From contig JAPTOF010000021.1 of assembly GCA_028554755.1 (NCBI GenBank), positions 6,983,001 through 7,047,000 of the forward strand: a DNA stretch of 64,000 nucleotides. Direction: 5' to 3'. The position numbers and the translations under genes were made by a program. The stretch comes from Cordia subcordata. Lineage: Eukaryota > Streptophyta > Magnoliopsida > Boraginales > Cordiaceae. The notes under the pieces are model-generated. The model made no database searches. It was not told the origin of the DNA and was given only the letters and a program-made list of their open reading frames with translations. This document shows, in pieces, positions 36,444-48,878 of this stretch (within the stretch, counting starts at the first letter, position 1; each line of letters starts with the position of its first letter).

Positions 36444-38469
36444 CTAGTAAAACACCCGTGCCATGCATGCGAGGTAACTTATATTAATTGATTTATTAAC
36501 ATAATTCATATTTTTGTGCAATTTAAAAAGATTAATGTCACAGTTTGATATATCTCCAAAAAATGGCCTTTTATGCAATCTTTTCTCACAAAGCTTGTTA
36601 GGTTCAAAGATGTGCCATTATTATTTATGTTCATCAATTCATTGGCAAACAAACAACTATTTTGTTTTGAACTACCATAATTGCGAAAATGCCAGGTTAA
36701 AGGTTGGTTATTTTCTAAAGATTGAGCATCCAACATATTTGAATTAGATTTCAAAGAACCACCAATGGCACGTGCTCCTCCTAGAAATAAAAATATAATT
36801 ATTTATGTTAGAAAGGAAAAGAGTTATGATAACTATGAACCAAATATGTGATATTCTTATAATTACAATGGATTAAATTAAATAAATATCAAACTTTGTG
36901 CACGTTTAGAACACATAATTTTTAAATTTTCTTCTTGATCGAGTATTCTTTAGTTCAAAAGATGAAGTAGATGAATGCTCATTTTGCTCTTCAAATGCAG
37001 GTCTCAAGAGTTAATTATTGTATCCAGCTACATTGCAAATTAGAAGTTGAACCAACTTGACAATTATTTTGTATAAGGGTATGGGTTAAGAATGTAACAG
37101 TTATATAGTGTTTTTTATTTAATAAAATAATTATTGCATGGTGGAATATAGTGAAGTGTGAAGTTTTGAGTAAAGTGATAACTAACATCATAGTACAAAC
37201 ATACAGGAAACATGTTATTATGCTCTCACCTTAATATCATAGTACAAACATACAGGAAACACGTTATTATGCTCTCGCACAGATAGTAACCCGTCATAAT
37301 ATAAAAAATATTATTAACGTAATAACCATTCATGAAAAGAAATTCATACAAATACACATCATAATCATCTAAATATCGAATGATTATAGATCATTACCTG
37401 TTGATGTCGTCACCTCTGGATCAAAGAATACCAAATAACAGGTATAAAAATAAAAAACGAAACTTCGGTGCCAAATTTGATACGAGGACAGAATGACAAA
37501 TAGGTAAAATATGAAAAATGTATGACTATTAAAATAGAGGACAAAAAAGCGACTGACACGAATAGATATGCTTATATGATTTAAATTAATTACTAAATTT
37601 GGAAACACAATCTTGATTTTACTAATTAATAACAACATAATAGTTACAAAAATCCATGATATGCTCCTAAGATCATGCTGATTTACATTATATGTTACTA
37701 TGAATAATCATAGTCTTATGAATTAAATTACATAATAAAATAATAAAATTGGAAATATAACAATGATTTGACTAATTCATCATGCATATATGTGGCTAAA
37801 ATTTTGCTAATTTATAATAGATTTCGTCATGCCAATACTTTAAAAAAGCAAGATGATTATCTATGCATATCGAAAGGCTGGAAAATCGTTTTTTTTTTTT
37901 TTTGAAAAAGCATAATATATCTTAATTATTTTACTAATTAATCATAGATTTTGTCACACATGTATGAATGTCTTGAGCTGTAATTAAGGAAATAAATCAT
38001 AATTTCTCACCAAATCTTTCTCTCAATAAGACTTTTTTTTAAAAAAAAAGGCATAATATATTTTAAAACTACAACAAAATATAGATGTATGCATGATTTG
38101 AGCTGAAATTAAGGAAACAACTCTATGTTCATGTCTTTACAAATGTCAATAACATCTTTTTTTCTTTTTTTGGCTTTTTAAAGAAAAGGTACAATGTCCT
38201 TTAAAATCATAGCAAAAGACAAATGTATGACGTATTTTCGATGTAATTAATGAAATAAATCCAAATGTTTGGAGAAATTTAGGGTTTTAAAATGCAAAAA
38301 CCTATAGAAAGCTGAGGGGCATAAATGGGATATTGGATTAAAAAAAAATGGACATTGATGTCTTTTGCCAAATTTATTGAAGAAGAACACGTGGCAACAT
38401 TTCAGAAGGCATCAATTTTGGTGGGAATGAATATTGTGCATCTGACTCTACTTTATACTATAGTATAGA
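36444..38469 (-). mobile_element. Complete non-autonomous Helitron, 2.0 kb
   Basis: On the minus strand it starts TCTATACTATAGTATAAAG at 38469 with A before it, and ends CTAG at 36447-36444 with T after it. A hairpin-like CATGCATGGCACGGG lies about 10 bases before the end. This fits insertion between A and T. No helicase or Rep coding remains inside; the interior is AT-rich and contains a 49-bp tandem duplication. Confidence 0.75.
37187..37283. repeat. 49-bp tandem duplication inside the Helitron
   Basis: Two copies of CATAGTACAAACATACAGGA and following bases, one base apart in sequence, start near 37189 and 37238. Confidence 0.85.
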
Positions 38470-38727
38470 TATTATTGTAATAAATTTTGTTTTGGTAAAA
38501 AGAATGTGTGATTCGTGGAACTAAAAGCAATTTTTACATAAACTTATAATTTGAATCTATTAGTGTAATTTTTGTTATATTTCATAATTAATTCAAAGTA
38601 AAACTTGTATCTTGCTTTTTATATGTTTACCAATTAAAATGCGTGTGTACATATATATATATATGTATATATATATGTATATACACGCACACACAATTTT
38701 TAGATTGATAATATTAAATTAATAATG

Positions 38728-38757
38728 AACTCATGCATCGCACAAGTACACCCCTAG
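38728..38757 (+). mobile_element. Second Helitron 3' end
   Basis: CTCATGCATCGCACAAG, then ACACCCCTAG and T, resembles the other Helitron ends in the window, with a worn hairpin. The piece upstream to 38470 may be its truncated body. It contains a TA/TG-rich satellite (38650-38690). Confidence 0.45.
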
Positions 38758-38815
38758 TAAACATATATATAGAAAAACATTGTCTCATAAGCTTTTGGAC
38801 ACACATTTGTGGATT

Positions 38816-39029
38816 GGGGCTTGTTTGGATTGAAAGAGCACTTTTTTTTAAAAAAAAAAAAATATACATCTTTTTTAAAATAAGTATTTAAATTAGCTTT
38901 TCTAAGAAAAAAAAAGAAATAAAAGCTCTAAAAAAACTCAATTTTAATTTTTATCAAAAACAAGAATTTTTAATTTCTCAAAAAATACATTTTAAAAAAA
39001 TTAGAAAAAAACCAATCTAAACCCGCCCC
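38816..39029. mobile_element. MITE with 17-bp inverted ends (GGGGCNNGTTTNGATTG)
   Basis: The left end GGGGCTTGTTTGGATTG and inverted right end GGGGCGGGTTTAGATTG differ at three positions. The interior is A/T-rich and partly self-complementary. The length is 214 bp and no clear target duplication was seen. Confidence 0.75.
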
Positions 39030-39321
39030 ACGTCTCAACTTACCAAATATTACAAAAATAAAGTGTGATGTAGCTTAATCAAGTATAAGAACTATCAAGG
39101 CTTATTCCAAAATAATAATAATAACAATAACTTTTTGGTTAATTTAAACTTTATTCGTGAAAAGATTTGTAACTCATATCTAACTTCTCAAAATTAACTC
39201 CTCCTTAGAATTTTGTTTACCCTATGTATGTTATCTTTTACTTGGACTATAACAAAATATGAAGAGGAGTGCATCAGCGGAGTTAAGTAATTGTCATCTT
39301 CACTCTTTCAAAGAAGAATTT

Positions 39322-40870
39322 AGAACACGTTTGAATTGATTGATATTTAAAATGAAAATACTTTTTTTTTGTAATTCTAACATACATATATATATATGTG
39401 TATATAAGTATATACGTATGTATATATATTATATATGTATATATATGTATATATAGGTACGTATATATGTATGTGTATATGTATGTATATACATACATGT
39501 ATACGTATATACATATACATATGCATATATATGTATGTATATACATACATACATATATATTAAAAAATTAAAAATGCTTTTGATTTGCCTATTTTCTGTT
39601 TTCATTTTCATAGAAAGCACAGATTATTATAGAAAACTCATTTTCTTATTTCAGAAAATTAAAGATTATTCTTTTGAAAATTAGAGAACACCAAAAAGAC
39701 TTTTCACTATTTTCTAAATAATGTTTTTAATGAACATATACAAATACACACAATCCCTCTCACACACATTTTCATAAATATATTTTCACACAGACTCTTA
39801 CCCACACATATACTCATATAAACTATCTCTCTCAAACACTGTAAAATTTACGCACATTACATACACTGCACACAGATTGCACATTACAAACAGCACACAC
39901 TTAGCACACATTACACAAAGTCACATTACACGTTACACACTATAGATACTACACACGACACAAACCACACATTACACACGCTACACACCATACACATTAC
40001 TCACTGCACACACTACACAATGCGCATATTACATGTACTACATCCATTCCACATACTTCACATGCACAAATTTTAGACATTACACACACTACACACATTA
40101 CACATATATTACACACACTACACATAGCACACATGTATTATACATAACACACTAGCCTATATATAGAGAATGTCTATAGTGTGTGTAATGTGTGTATCAT
40201 ATATAGTGTATACTGTGTGCATTGTATATAGTATGGAATGTGTAGTGCAAGTAGTGTGTATGTTTGCTTTATATGTAATGTGCATAACATATCTAATGTA
40301 TTAGTATGTGTAGTATGTGTAAAGTGTATAATGTGCATAGTTTGTGATGTGTTATGTGGGTAGTGTGTATTACGTGTGTAATATGTATAATGTGTGGAAT
40401 GTGTGAATTGTGTAAAATATGCAATGTGTATAGTATGTGATATAGTGTGTAGTGATGCGTAATGTATGTAGTGTGCAACACATGTAAAAGTGTTGTAATA
40501 TGCATAATGTGTAGTGGGTTCAGTATGTCTAGTGCCTAGTACGTCGTACATGTAATATTCATAGTGTATGCATATAAAGACATAACACATACAAACAAAA
40601 TATTTTTATTTCTATTCGTTGCAAAACAAGTTTTACTTATTTCGACCAAAATTAAAAATAAAAATTATTTTCAAAAAGTAAAAATAAAAACTATTGTCCA
40701 GAAAGAGTGCAACCTAAGATTTCCAACCTCTAAGAAACACTAAAGTTTGCACCTCTTCTTAAATTTCAGCTTTTCTTTCTAATTCAAATCAAAACTAATT
40801 TTAAAAGACATACTTTTTTCAAGAAAAAAAGATATTTTCTCATTTAAAAAATGAAATCCAAACAGGCCCT
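39322..40870. mobile_element. TIR element filled with TA/CA/TG satellite
   Basis: The left end ACACGTTTGAATTGATTGAT and the inverted right end GGCCTGTTTGGATTTCATTT share about 30 bp of alignment including TTTAAAATG. Between them lie a TA/TG/CA dinucleotide tract (39378-39560), a CA-rich arm (about 39740-40145) and a TG-rich arm (about 40165-40560). The reading frames here (for example Tyr/Ile/Thr/His-rich ones) come only from repeat composition. Confidence 0.55.
39740..40560. repeat. CA-rich / TG-rich mirrored satellite
   Basis: The left arm repeats variants of CATTACACACACTACA and the right arm repeats variants of GTGTGTAATGTGTGTAG, the complement. The switch is near 40160. The two arms can pair as a long imperfect hairpin of roughly 350-400 bp per arm. 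Confidence 0.8.
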
Positions 40871-41783
40871 TAGACGATATTTGGGAGTGTTTATGAGTCG
40901 GGGAAAGAGTAGCTGATATAGCAAGTTGAAGTTATTTATAAATAAGTTACAGAGAGTCTCTATATTTCTTACCTATTTATAAGCAATTGTTTTGACTAAT
41001 ATGACTTAAAATCCAAATCTTTCTCTTGACCCCCTCAAAAAAAAAAAAAAAAAAAAAGAAAAAGTCCAAATCTTTCTCCTAGTGAGGAGCTGTAAGACTT
41101 TGAGCTGAAGGTCTTGTCTAGTCCTCCATATTTACAAAGAAGTTAAGAACCCCAGAATCATATACAAAAATTTATAGCAATGTCATCAAATAACCTCAAA
41201 CGAATGTACAATAATATAAACTGCCCATTGAAACGATGCCTGAGCTTAAAGATAAATTAGATACTACTTTTACAAGGGACGCTATCATGACTGAGATTGC
41301 TCATAGAACCCAAAGCTGAGCTACAGAAATGGAGGCAACAAATCTCGAACAAATCTTGATCAATATCTCCACCACTGAGCTACTGAGAGAGATCAATATC
41401 TCCTTCCAACAAATTGGAAATTATAATAAAAGTCGAGCACAATCTTGTGCAACAGATTAGAGAAATATCACAAAAATAAAGCCAGAGCTCGTGCAACAAA
41501 TTGGAGTAATATAATAAAAATCAAGCCAGCACTCCATGCATGACCTCGTGCTTGCACCAAATGCACACACCCGAGAGAGAATTGTCACAATTGTCATGCC
41601 TTATAATAAGTCAAATTGTCAACCAAGGTTTTACAATCATAAAAAGCTTAACTTTCATGTGCATTGAGGCACAAGTCCACAGAAAAGTGAAAGAATAAGA
41701 CAAGCCGGAAAACTATATTCGGTGGTCCTGAAGGAGAACTAGCTTCACTTCATCCACTGTTATTACAAAAGACTTCAGAGAAC

Positions 41784-43648
41784 TTACAGAAACTTCCTGT
41801 ATGGCCTCCCTGCATCCTCATCTTGCATATGCTGTCAACAAATTTACCACATATCAACACTTGTGTAGACGCTTGGAATAAAAACTTTCACAGAGAAAAG
41901 AGAGACGCAAACTAGGCAATTTCACAGATGAGAGAGAGATGCAAACTAGGCAGATTATGACCATGTCTTCACTTGAAGACTACATTATGCAATTTGACAT
42001 ATACAGCATGATCTAGTTGTATTTACTATCGTATAATCTAATGCCGGCCACATGAACCAACAGGAAATATGTTAAAAATTCCCTAACAGAAACTATCAGA
42101 AGATATCTGAAGCTTGCCAAATATATTGCACAAAAGTCCACAAGAACTATATACATCCAAACAGCTGGACATCCAGGGATAAACACCCATTATTTACAGG
42201 GAAATCTAGTTTCAGAAGCCCCTTAAAATGTTGGTTGTCCTAAGAATTTTCTCCAAAATCAACTTTGAGCAATATGAGACCCCCAACCACTATCAGGTGC
42301 CGCCGAAAAGTTAGCATCCCGTGTTGCTCAATGCACCTTAGCAGTATACCTAAGAAGCTCTTAAAGCATTTCACAAGTCTAAGGGCTCGTTTGAATTAAC
42401 TTTTCTAAAAGTACTTCTTTTAACAACTTTTAAAAAATTGTTTCTTTGAGAAGCTGAAAATTCTAACTTTTGAGGAAGCTCTATTTGAGCTTTTTTTAGA
42501 GTTTTAGCTTTTTTTAAAATCAAGCCAAACAATTATTGCAAATAGAATGTACTTTTTCCAGGGAAAAAAAAACAAATAGGCCCTAAGTTGCAAAAGTGAT
42601 TCTAGTATTCCATCGCTAACTACCAGAATTTCTCCTGTCTACAGTGTAACCTTATATTTCACATCAAAATCATCATTGCCGTGTCAACTGACCCTTGTTT
42701 CTCCAACCCTCCATCCCCAGGCCGCGCCCAATTTCCCGCCTTCTTTGTATATACAAATATATATCAATCTTCAACTAGCAGTTCACCGTGAAAAACTAGA
42801 ATATCCATTTTACCTGGAAATCTGAAAAAGAAAAAAAAAATGCACATTCGGAACTTAGAGAAAACCAAACTAATTACACAAGAATCATGCTGGTTAATTC
42901 CATAAGAATCATGTTCATCTTCCTCATCCAAAATTGCAACCGGACTAGGATAATCTAACTTGTAACTACACATTGCTGGCACAGCAGCTCCATCTCATAA
43001 GCTTAAAGCACAAAGCAACTAAATAGACAGAAATTATATGAACAATTTGGATAAGTACAACTGAAGCAGAAGAGTAAATTTAGTAGATATATTATTAAAC
43101 GCTGCATCCATGTCATGGGATGAAGAAATAAATAAGAAAAAAACATTTCCCAAACAATACTTAACCCAAAAGGTATTAAATAAATCACAACTTTCGTAGC
43201 CCCAAAGCCTTCTAAATGAAATAGGCATCAAAATAAATATATGGTAGATATGATTGGTCTCTATGAAATTAGGGAAAAAAATTTTCCAAAATTTTTGAAA
43301 TAAAATAAATCAGAAGGTTAAGACAAGTCAATGACCCTAGATTTCCAAATGGATTAACATAAGAAGCAGATCTATTTGATAAATGAACCTTGAAAAACGA
43401 AATTAAATACAAAGAAATAAAGAAATACATCGTGAGACGACGTCGTAGGGGATGGGGTGGTGATTAGAATGGATACGTACGAATTCGCGGACGATGCCTT
43501 TGTAGATGAAGACGGGGACGGCGATGCCGAATAAGCCGACGAGAGCGAGGTTCCGGCGAGTCCACCGGAAGTTGTACTCGAGGTTCTCTCTCGCCGACGA
43601 CCACTCCTCTATCCACTTGTTCTTCTGAGTCTCCATTCCTCCGCCCAT
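41784..43648 (-). CDS. NDUFB4: NADH dehydrogenase (complex I) subunit NDUFB4/B15, two exons
   Basis: This is a small membrane subunit of mitochondrial respiratory complex I. Exon 1 is 43648-43481 (56 codons) and encodes MGGGMETQKNKWIEEW, then ENLEYNFRWTRRN, then a hydrophobic segment LALVGLFGIAVPVFIYKGIV (residues 34-53). It ends at the donor GTACGTATCC. Exon 2 is 41831-41784, after the acceptor ...CAG, and encodes HMQDEDAGRPYRKFL and stop TAA. The intron is phase 0, 1649 bp. The joined protein is 71 residues, the length of the plant NDUFB4 (Arabidopsis At2g31490-type) protein, with all its landmarks kept. An in-frame upstream ATG at 43738 could add 30 residues of Arg-Glu repeats from a GA microsatellite, but the family start is MGGG. 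Confidence 0.93.
42382..42584. mobile_element. MITE in the NDUFB4 intron
   Basis: The left end AGGGCTCGTTTGAATTAACT and the inverted right end AGGGCCTATTTG share the MITE ends seen elsewhere. Inside, AAAAGTACTTCTTTT and GAATGTACTTTTT pair. About 203 bp long, well away from the splice sites, so probably harmless to splicing. Confidence 0.65.
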
Positions 43649-43662
43649 CTTTTCTCCTCTCT

Positions 43663-43668
<6 letters not shown>

Positions 43669-43715
<47 letters not shown>
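43669..43715. repeat. (CT)n microsatellite in the NDUFB4 5' region
   Basis: About 47 bases of perfect CT repeat, which is GA repeat on the gene strand, end about 20 bases upstream of the MGGG start codon. GA repeats in plant leaders and promoters can be bound by BPC/GAGA-binding factors. Confidence 0.95.
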
Positions 43716-43717
<2 letters not shown>

Positions 43718-43784
43718 CGAATCACACACTACACACACTTCAGACTGCTCAGTTACTGGACTATTTCTAGTGAACGACTGTAAT

Positions 43785-43906
43785 TGGGCCTTAGGTCCAT
43801 TTATTTCTCCACTACTTTTTTAACTTTGATTATGTTGGGCCTGTATTATTGGTCTTTAACATTTTCAAAATTTTCAAGTAAAGGAAACTTGGGCTCTTCT
43901 GGCCCA
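43785..43906 (-). promoter_or_regulatory. Site II elements upstream of NDUFB4
   Basis: TGGGCC at 43785 and 43836, TGGGCT at 43890 and GGCCCA at 43901 lie 137-260 bp upstream of the start codon. Such TGGGCC/T elements, bound by TCP factors, are well known in promoters of plant oxidative-phosphorylation genes. Confidence 0.7.
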
Positions 43907-44539
43907 ATTTTTAAAAATTGGAAAATGTTTTTTGTAAGTATATAAAAATTGAGACTAATCTATTTGGTTAATTTTTTAAAGAACCTTAAGTAAAATTCAA
44001 AGCTAAAGAAGATTCAAATTGAAGCTTTTCAAAAATAAAAAAATAAAAAAGAAAAAGTCTTTTGGTGAAGGTGTTTTTATATTGTATCAATATTTATTTT
44101 TCTTCTTTTTTTCCCCAAAAAGTATCACTTTATATTTTTAAGTCTAATATTATTTTAAAAAAAAAGCTGAAAGCTTAACATTTAAGATACAAAGTCACAT
44201 ATGTTCTTATTCAATAATACTTCTACCTAAATTCTACTATTAAAAGTTATTTAAGTCAATGGTTAAAAATTTCACGCAGAAGGCAAACAGAGCCTTAGAT
44301 CATATACTAGACTCATCCAAGTTCCATAGTATTTGTTGGTCTTACTCTCTTCCTACATATGTGGTTTCACCATATCAAGCGTTCTGGGTACAAGACTAAG
44401 ATTCTATCATATCAAGACTTTTCTCATATTGATATGAAGGAAATTCTAACCATTCATGGGCGAATAGAAATATCTTAGCCATTCATATTAAATTTTTTCA
44501 TAAATATTTTTCCCTCCCATTGCCTACTTTTTTTGAGAT
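43907..44539. other. Gene-free spacer
   Basis: AT-rich sequence with A and T runs. A segment at about 44000-44290 has MITE-like features (TTTTGGTGAAGGTGTT... AGAAGGCAAACAGAGCC) but no clear ends. Confidence 0.45.
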
Positions 44540-44757
44540 TTATCTCAGATGAATGCTTGAAATAACTTTAAACAACACATAAATGGTTCAGATAATTCTC
44601 TCATATCAATACGAGAAAAGTCTTGATATGAGAGGATCCTGATCCCTATTTATCTCAATGAATGATTAGATAACTTTAAACAATACATAAATGGTTGAGA
44701 TAATCCTTTCATATCAATATGAGAGAAGTTTTGATATGAGAGGATCCTAATCAATGG
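44540..44757. repeat. 109-bp tandem duplication
   Basis: Two copies share TTTATCTCA..GAATG.TT.GA, AACTTTAAACAA and TGATATGAGAGGATCCT, with a period of about 109 bp (GAATG at 44551 and 44660). Each copy contains an inverted pair TCATATCAATA..GAGA / TCTTGATATGAGA. The copies have diverged by several substitutions. Confidence 0.8.
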
Positions 44758-44950
44758 GTATAGTTATTGAACTCAAGCATTTACATAATTGATGGATTTG
44801 TATGGTTATATCATCAAAATTTTAATTGGAGAAATAGGAAAAAAGACTAAGAAAAGTTATGTGAATTGTTTAATTTTTCGTATGGGATGGGAGAGGAGAA
44901 AGGAAAAACCATGGCAAATGAAAATCAATAACAAGATAATGATATGGGTT

Positions 44951-45012
44951 AGGATATCATACACTCGAACAACAGTGCATCAGGATATCATACACTCGAA
45001 CAACAGTGCATC
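44951..45012. repeat. 31-bp perfect tandem duplication
   Basis: AGGATATCATACACTCGAAC and the following 11 bases are repeated exactly, starting at 44951 and 44982. Confidence 0.9.
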
Positions 45013-45059
45013 ACCAATAATTGTGCACCCTTTGCGCTCGTATGATTCACACATTCAAA

Positions 45060-46250
45060 CAAAACTTTTACCTATTGCAACATGTTCATAATTTTGTTAT
45101 TATATGTTTATAATTTTTATATTATACATTCACAACTTTTAATTATTTACAGATTGTATGTTATCTGTTCACAATTTGAATATTTTATGTCCAAAACTTT
45201 TAATTATTCAAATTTTAGTTATTAACTACTCTTATATTATATGTTTGAAAGTCTTACACAATATTTTTATAATAATAATCTACTTATTTATGACTATTTA
45301 AGATATATTCACAACTTGTGAATTATATGTTCACAATAAGTGGACATATGTTTATGAACACTATGTTCAAACCTTACAGTTCCCAATATCACAAATTCTA
45401 ACCTAACAAATATTATAATCTATATTACTTTTCCTCATCATCTTCTTCTAATTTCATCTTCATTAGTTTTTTTTCTCTTTGAATCTTTCACACACACATA
45501 CACACAAAAATAGATTTATACTAGATTGGTAATCTTCTTTCATATTCATCAATTTTGTTCCTTGAATCTTTCTTACAGACACATAAAAAATTGTAAATAA
45601 GACACATAAATGTGTAAGTGTGTGTGTGTGTGTGTGTACATATATATACACACAACAAAAAAAAAAAAAAGAACAACTATTAAGAGGAAGGCAAAATGAC
45701 AAAGAGAGAGTAAGAGCGAAACGATGATGATGACACTAGCAAGACGATGAGAAAGTACCAACAACAACCATGGCAGTAGCAAGATTTTTTTTTTTGATAG
45801 TATAGTAAAGAGAGAAGAAAGAGAAAATATAGAAGAGAGAAAGAAGTCAACGTGAATAGAGGAAAGATAGTAGCATCCGCATGTTCTATTTTTTATTTTA
45901 TTTTATGGATAGGTGTGTGTGCAACACTTTAAATTGGGTGTATGATACTAAATGGGTGTATAGTGTAGGCGATGTATGGTAAAATTTGCCTAATGAGATG
46001 GGGTGAGGCAAAGGTAAGACCAAGGGTTAGATATGGTTTGGTTTAGTTTGGTTTTATTCACATTTAAAACTAAATCAAAACTGTTGGTTTTTCATGATAT
46101 ATAATAATCAATCCAAACCAACATATCTAAAGTTGGTTTAGTTTGATTTGCTTTTCAATTTTAGAAAGTATTAAAAAAACTTAAATAAAAAAATTATTAA
46201 AGCTTTTTACTACACTAAAAAAATAAAACAATTCACACACACACACACCA

Positions 46251-46290
<40 letters not shown>
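45060..46290. other. Gene-free stretch with TTCACAA-type repeats and microsatellites
   Basis: Loose repeats of TATATGTTCACAACTTTT fill 45080-45370. A (GT)n tract lies at about 45616-45638 and a (CA)n(TA)n tract at about 46218-46290. No gene was recognised. Confidence 0.6.
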
Positions 46291-47149
46291 GAATAAAAGA
46301 AATAAAGATGGCAATCTACCTTAAATATTTCTAATGCAAGCTCCAGGTGTCTGCTTCTGAACCCCGTGCAAATAGCATATGACATGGATTGGCGCCATGG
46401 TGACTAGTTTAGGACATGTGCACTGATAGTTAATGCACGCATTTATGCGTTAAAATTTGCTTCTTTCTACATTTCGATACATAGTGTTGTGGCATTGACA
46501 TACGGAATGGGTTGAGTTAACTTTCGTAATGTTTGGTTAGCTGTAATCTATAACTGGGTTATGTGTAAGTTGGCAGTGGTGAGGTGCCACAGCAAGGTTA
46601 AATGTGGGTGACGAGTGTTTGAGATGCTCCAGAACATGTTATTTAATGCAATGAACATGGTTGGGTTTGTAAAAACCCATGTGATCTATTAGGGAATGTA
46701 GTATGCATGTGGAATGGGGTGGTTGAGGTATTATTTGCTATAAATATATAGAAATCTTACGTCCTGAAGCCACGACACTCGAGTTTGACTTCTTTCGTGA
46801 TAGCTAAGACATAGTTGTAGTTATTGCATGATTTATGTTTATAATTTCTGTTAACATTTCCATATAGGTTTCCCATTTTGTTAGTATAGTATTATATGTG
46901 AGAGATTGATGATGTGGGTGATGTATGGCACATGCAACTCATTTTTTCTTTCTTCGCGTTGCTTATAAATTTGACATTGCATAGTTTTGTTGCTTAGTTT
47001 TCTTCCACCTTCATGCATATATGATTGTTGATCACGCTTAGTTAATTATACTCAGAATATACTCTATTGACTCGTTGTTAATCACATTTAATTAATTATG
47101 CTTAGAATGTGGATTAAATGTCACCGATATTATATGTAAGTTGTGTAAG
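46291..47149. other. Spacer, nothing recognised
   Basis: This stretch is less AT-rich than its neighbours, which suggests an old repeat, but no motif decides it. Confidence 0.4.
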
Positions 47150-48878
47150 AATTGGGATTGCTACACCAAAGTCTATAGATCATCATGCTTTTAAAAATAT
47201 TAAAAAACATATCTAATATGGTGGCAGAACAAGCAACAAAAAACTATTTGCACACATAAGCACAACCTGATTAAACATATAAGCAAGAAGATGAAGTGAT
47301 ATACCCTCAAGAAGTTGAAAATCCAAGTGGGTAGGCTCTTTTCTTGTAAAATCTCTACCAAAATAACCTCCCAGTTAGCCTTTTTCACGGTAATCACTTT
47401 TTCTAAGCTAGGATGTGTGATACTATATAGTGGGCAAGCACTTAGGAGAGCTATAATTGAAAATCTATGGAGTAGTGTGTTCTTGGTGTACAAGGTGAAA
47501 ATTCCTGCACACTTTTTATAAATAGGCAAAGAGACTCAGGGGTGTATTGCTGTTAGCTCACTATTTGTAGTGCAAAATAACCTTAATTGGGTAAGTTCTT
47601 AGAAACAATTAAGTTTCTAACTATACCCTTTTTAGAAGTAGAATATACCTTATGGATAAGATATCTAAGATATTTCTTTCTCTCTCTTACTCTAAAATAT
47701 CTAATTCCATGGGATCCGCTTGTCCTATTTAGATTCCCATAAATTTAATAAGGAAAAACTTGGATAAAATTCTTTTTCCTTCTCTATAAATTTATATCTC
47801 AATAAAGTATCCATATAATTTGATGATCTCAATTAATTACATCCATTGAAAATATGACTAGTAAAGGGACCAAAAGACATAATTATCCTTGGCTCCCAAA
47901 ATGACCAACATGCCCTTGCCACCACTTTGGCGACATCAAGGCCATTTTAACCTTGGTCTATTTATATAAAAAGACCAAAACCCACTCTAAGGATAATTAC
48001 TGGTTAAGCAAAAACAGGTCATGACAAGTAACCACTGTCTTTGACCAACCGAGCAACATGACCAAAACACCTCTCTATGTCCACTCGTAGTCAAGGCTGG
48101 TCAAAAGGCACCATCACCTCCAAGACTGCATCTGAAACCTTGTAATCTCTAGTCCAATGAAATGATCACCACCTGGTCATAAATCTCTTGATTTTGGGAG
48201 CGACCGACAAACCAATTATCGATATACCCTTGAAGGGTGATATCACTAGATCTAAATTTATGATGACCAATAAGACAAATCCAAAAGGGCACATAGACTC
48301 TGCTTTTGGACATGCATGTCTTGATTAGTTAGAAAACAACACCTAATGTACGAGGCAGACAATCTGATGACTCAATATCTCTCTTCATGGTACATCAAGT
48401 GTTGGACCTAACTTCACCAATTCATCTACATATGTTTAAGATTAAGAGCATCGATCATGTGAGTATCTTATCCTCTATATATGATGGTATGGTTTCAAAA
48501 GACCCATCCACGGTGGTCCTGTCCAATGCACGATATACGTACTACAAACAAAGTCCGAAAGGACCCTCCACTGACTTAAGTAGATCACCCTTATCGGGAG
48601 ACTCGCCCACTATAGCCTTATCCTGGTAGAGTGCCCAATACTACCATCCGACTATGGACATCTTTATGATATATCCAAAAACTAGATTTGGACATACTGT
48701 GCGTTCAGTTTCACTGCACACCCAAGTCATTGAACTATATCATTAGACCTTTACAAAATATATCACACATGTATACCAGAGATAATATATGTAAGTAGTG
48801 CTCATAAATATAAACAATGATCAAATGTCTAGTCCAATATCCATGCACAAGTGGTCATTAGGACATACAATCCCAACA
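47150..48878 (-). repeat. Probable solo LTR of a Copia-like element
   Basis: On the minus strand the segment starts TGTTGGGATTG at 48878, and its far end at 47150-47160 carries the inverted partner CAATCCCAA. A TATA box (CTATTTATAAAAAG on minus, near 47510-47525) lies about 350 bp from the end, as in LTR promoters. No gag or pol lies on either side. A 5-bp target duplication was not found. Confidence 0.5.

Noticed and set aside
39283..39620. Minus-strand Tyr/Ile/His-rich reading frames
   Set aside because: They are produced by the TA/TG/CA dinucleotide satellite and have no family features.
40174..40590. 138-codon minus-strand frame rich in His, Thr and Tyr
   Set aside because: It is a translation of the TG-rich satellite arm; composition alone explains the lack of stops.
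42764..42982. Acidic 72-codon minus-strand frame (ILDEEDEHDSYG) as second exon of the NDUFB4 gene
   Set aside because: The true last exon, encoding HMQDEDAGRPYRKFL, was found at 41784-41831 with a matching acceptor and phase.
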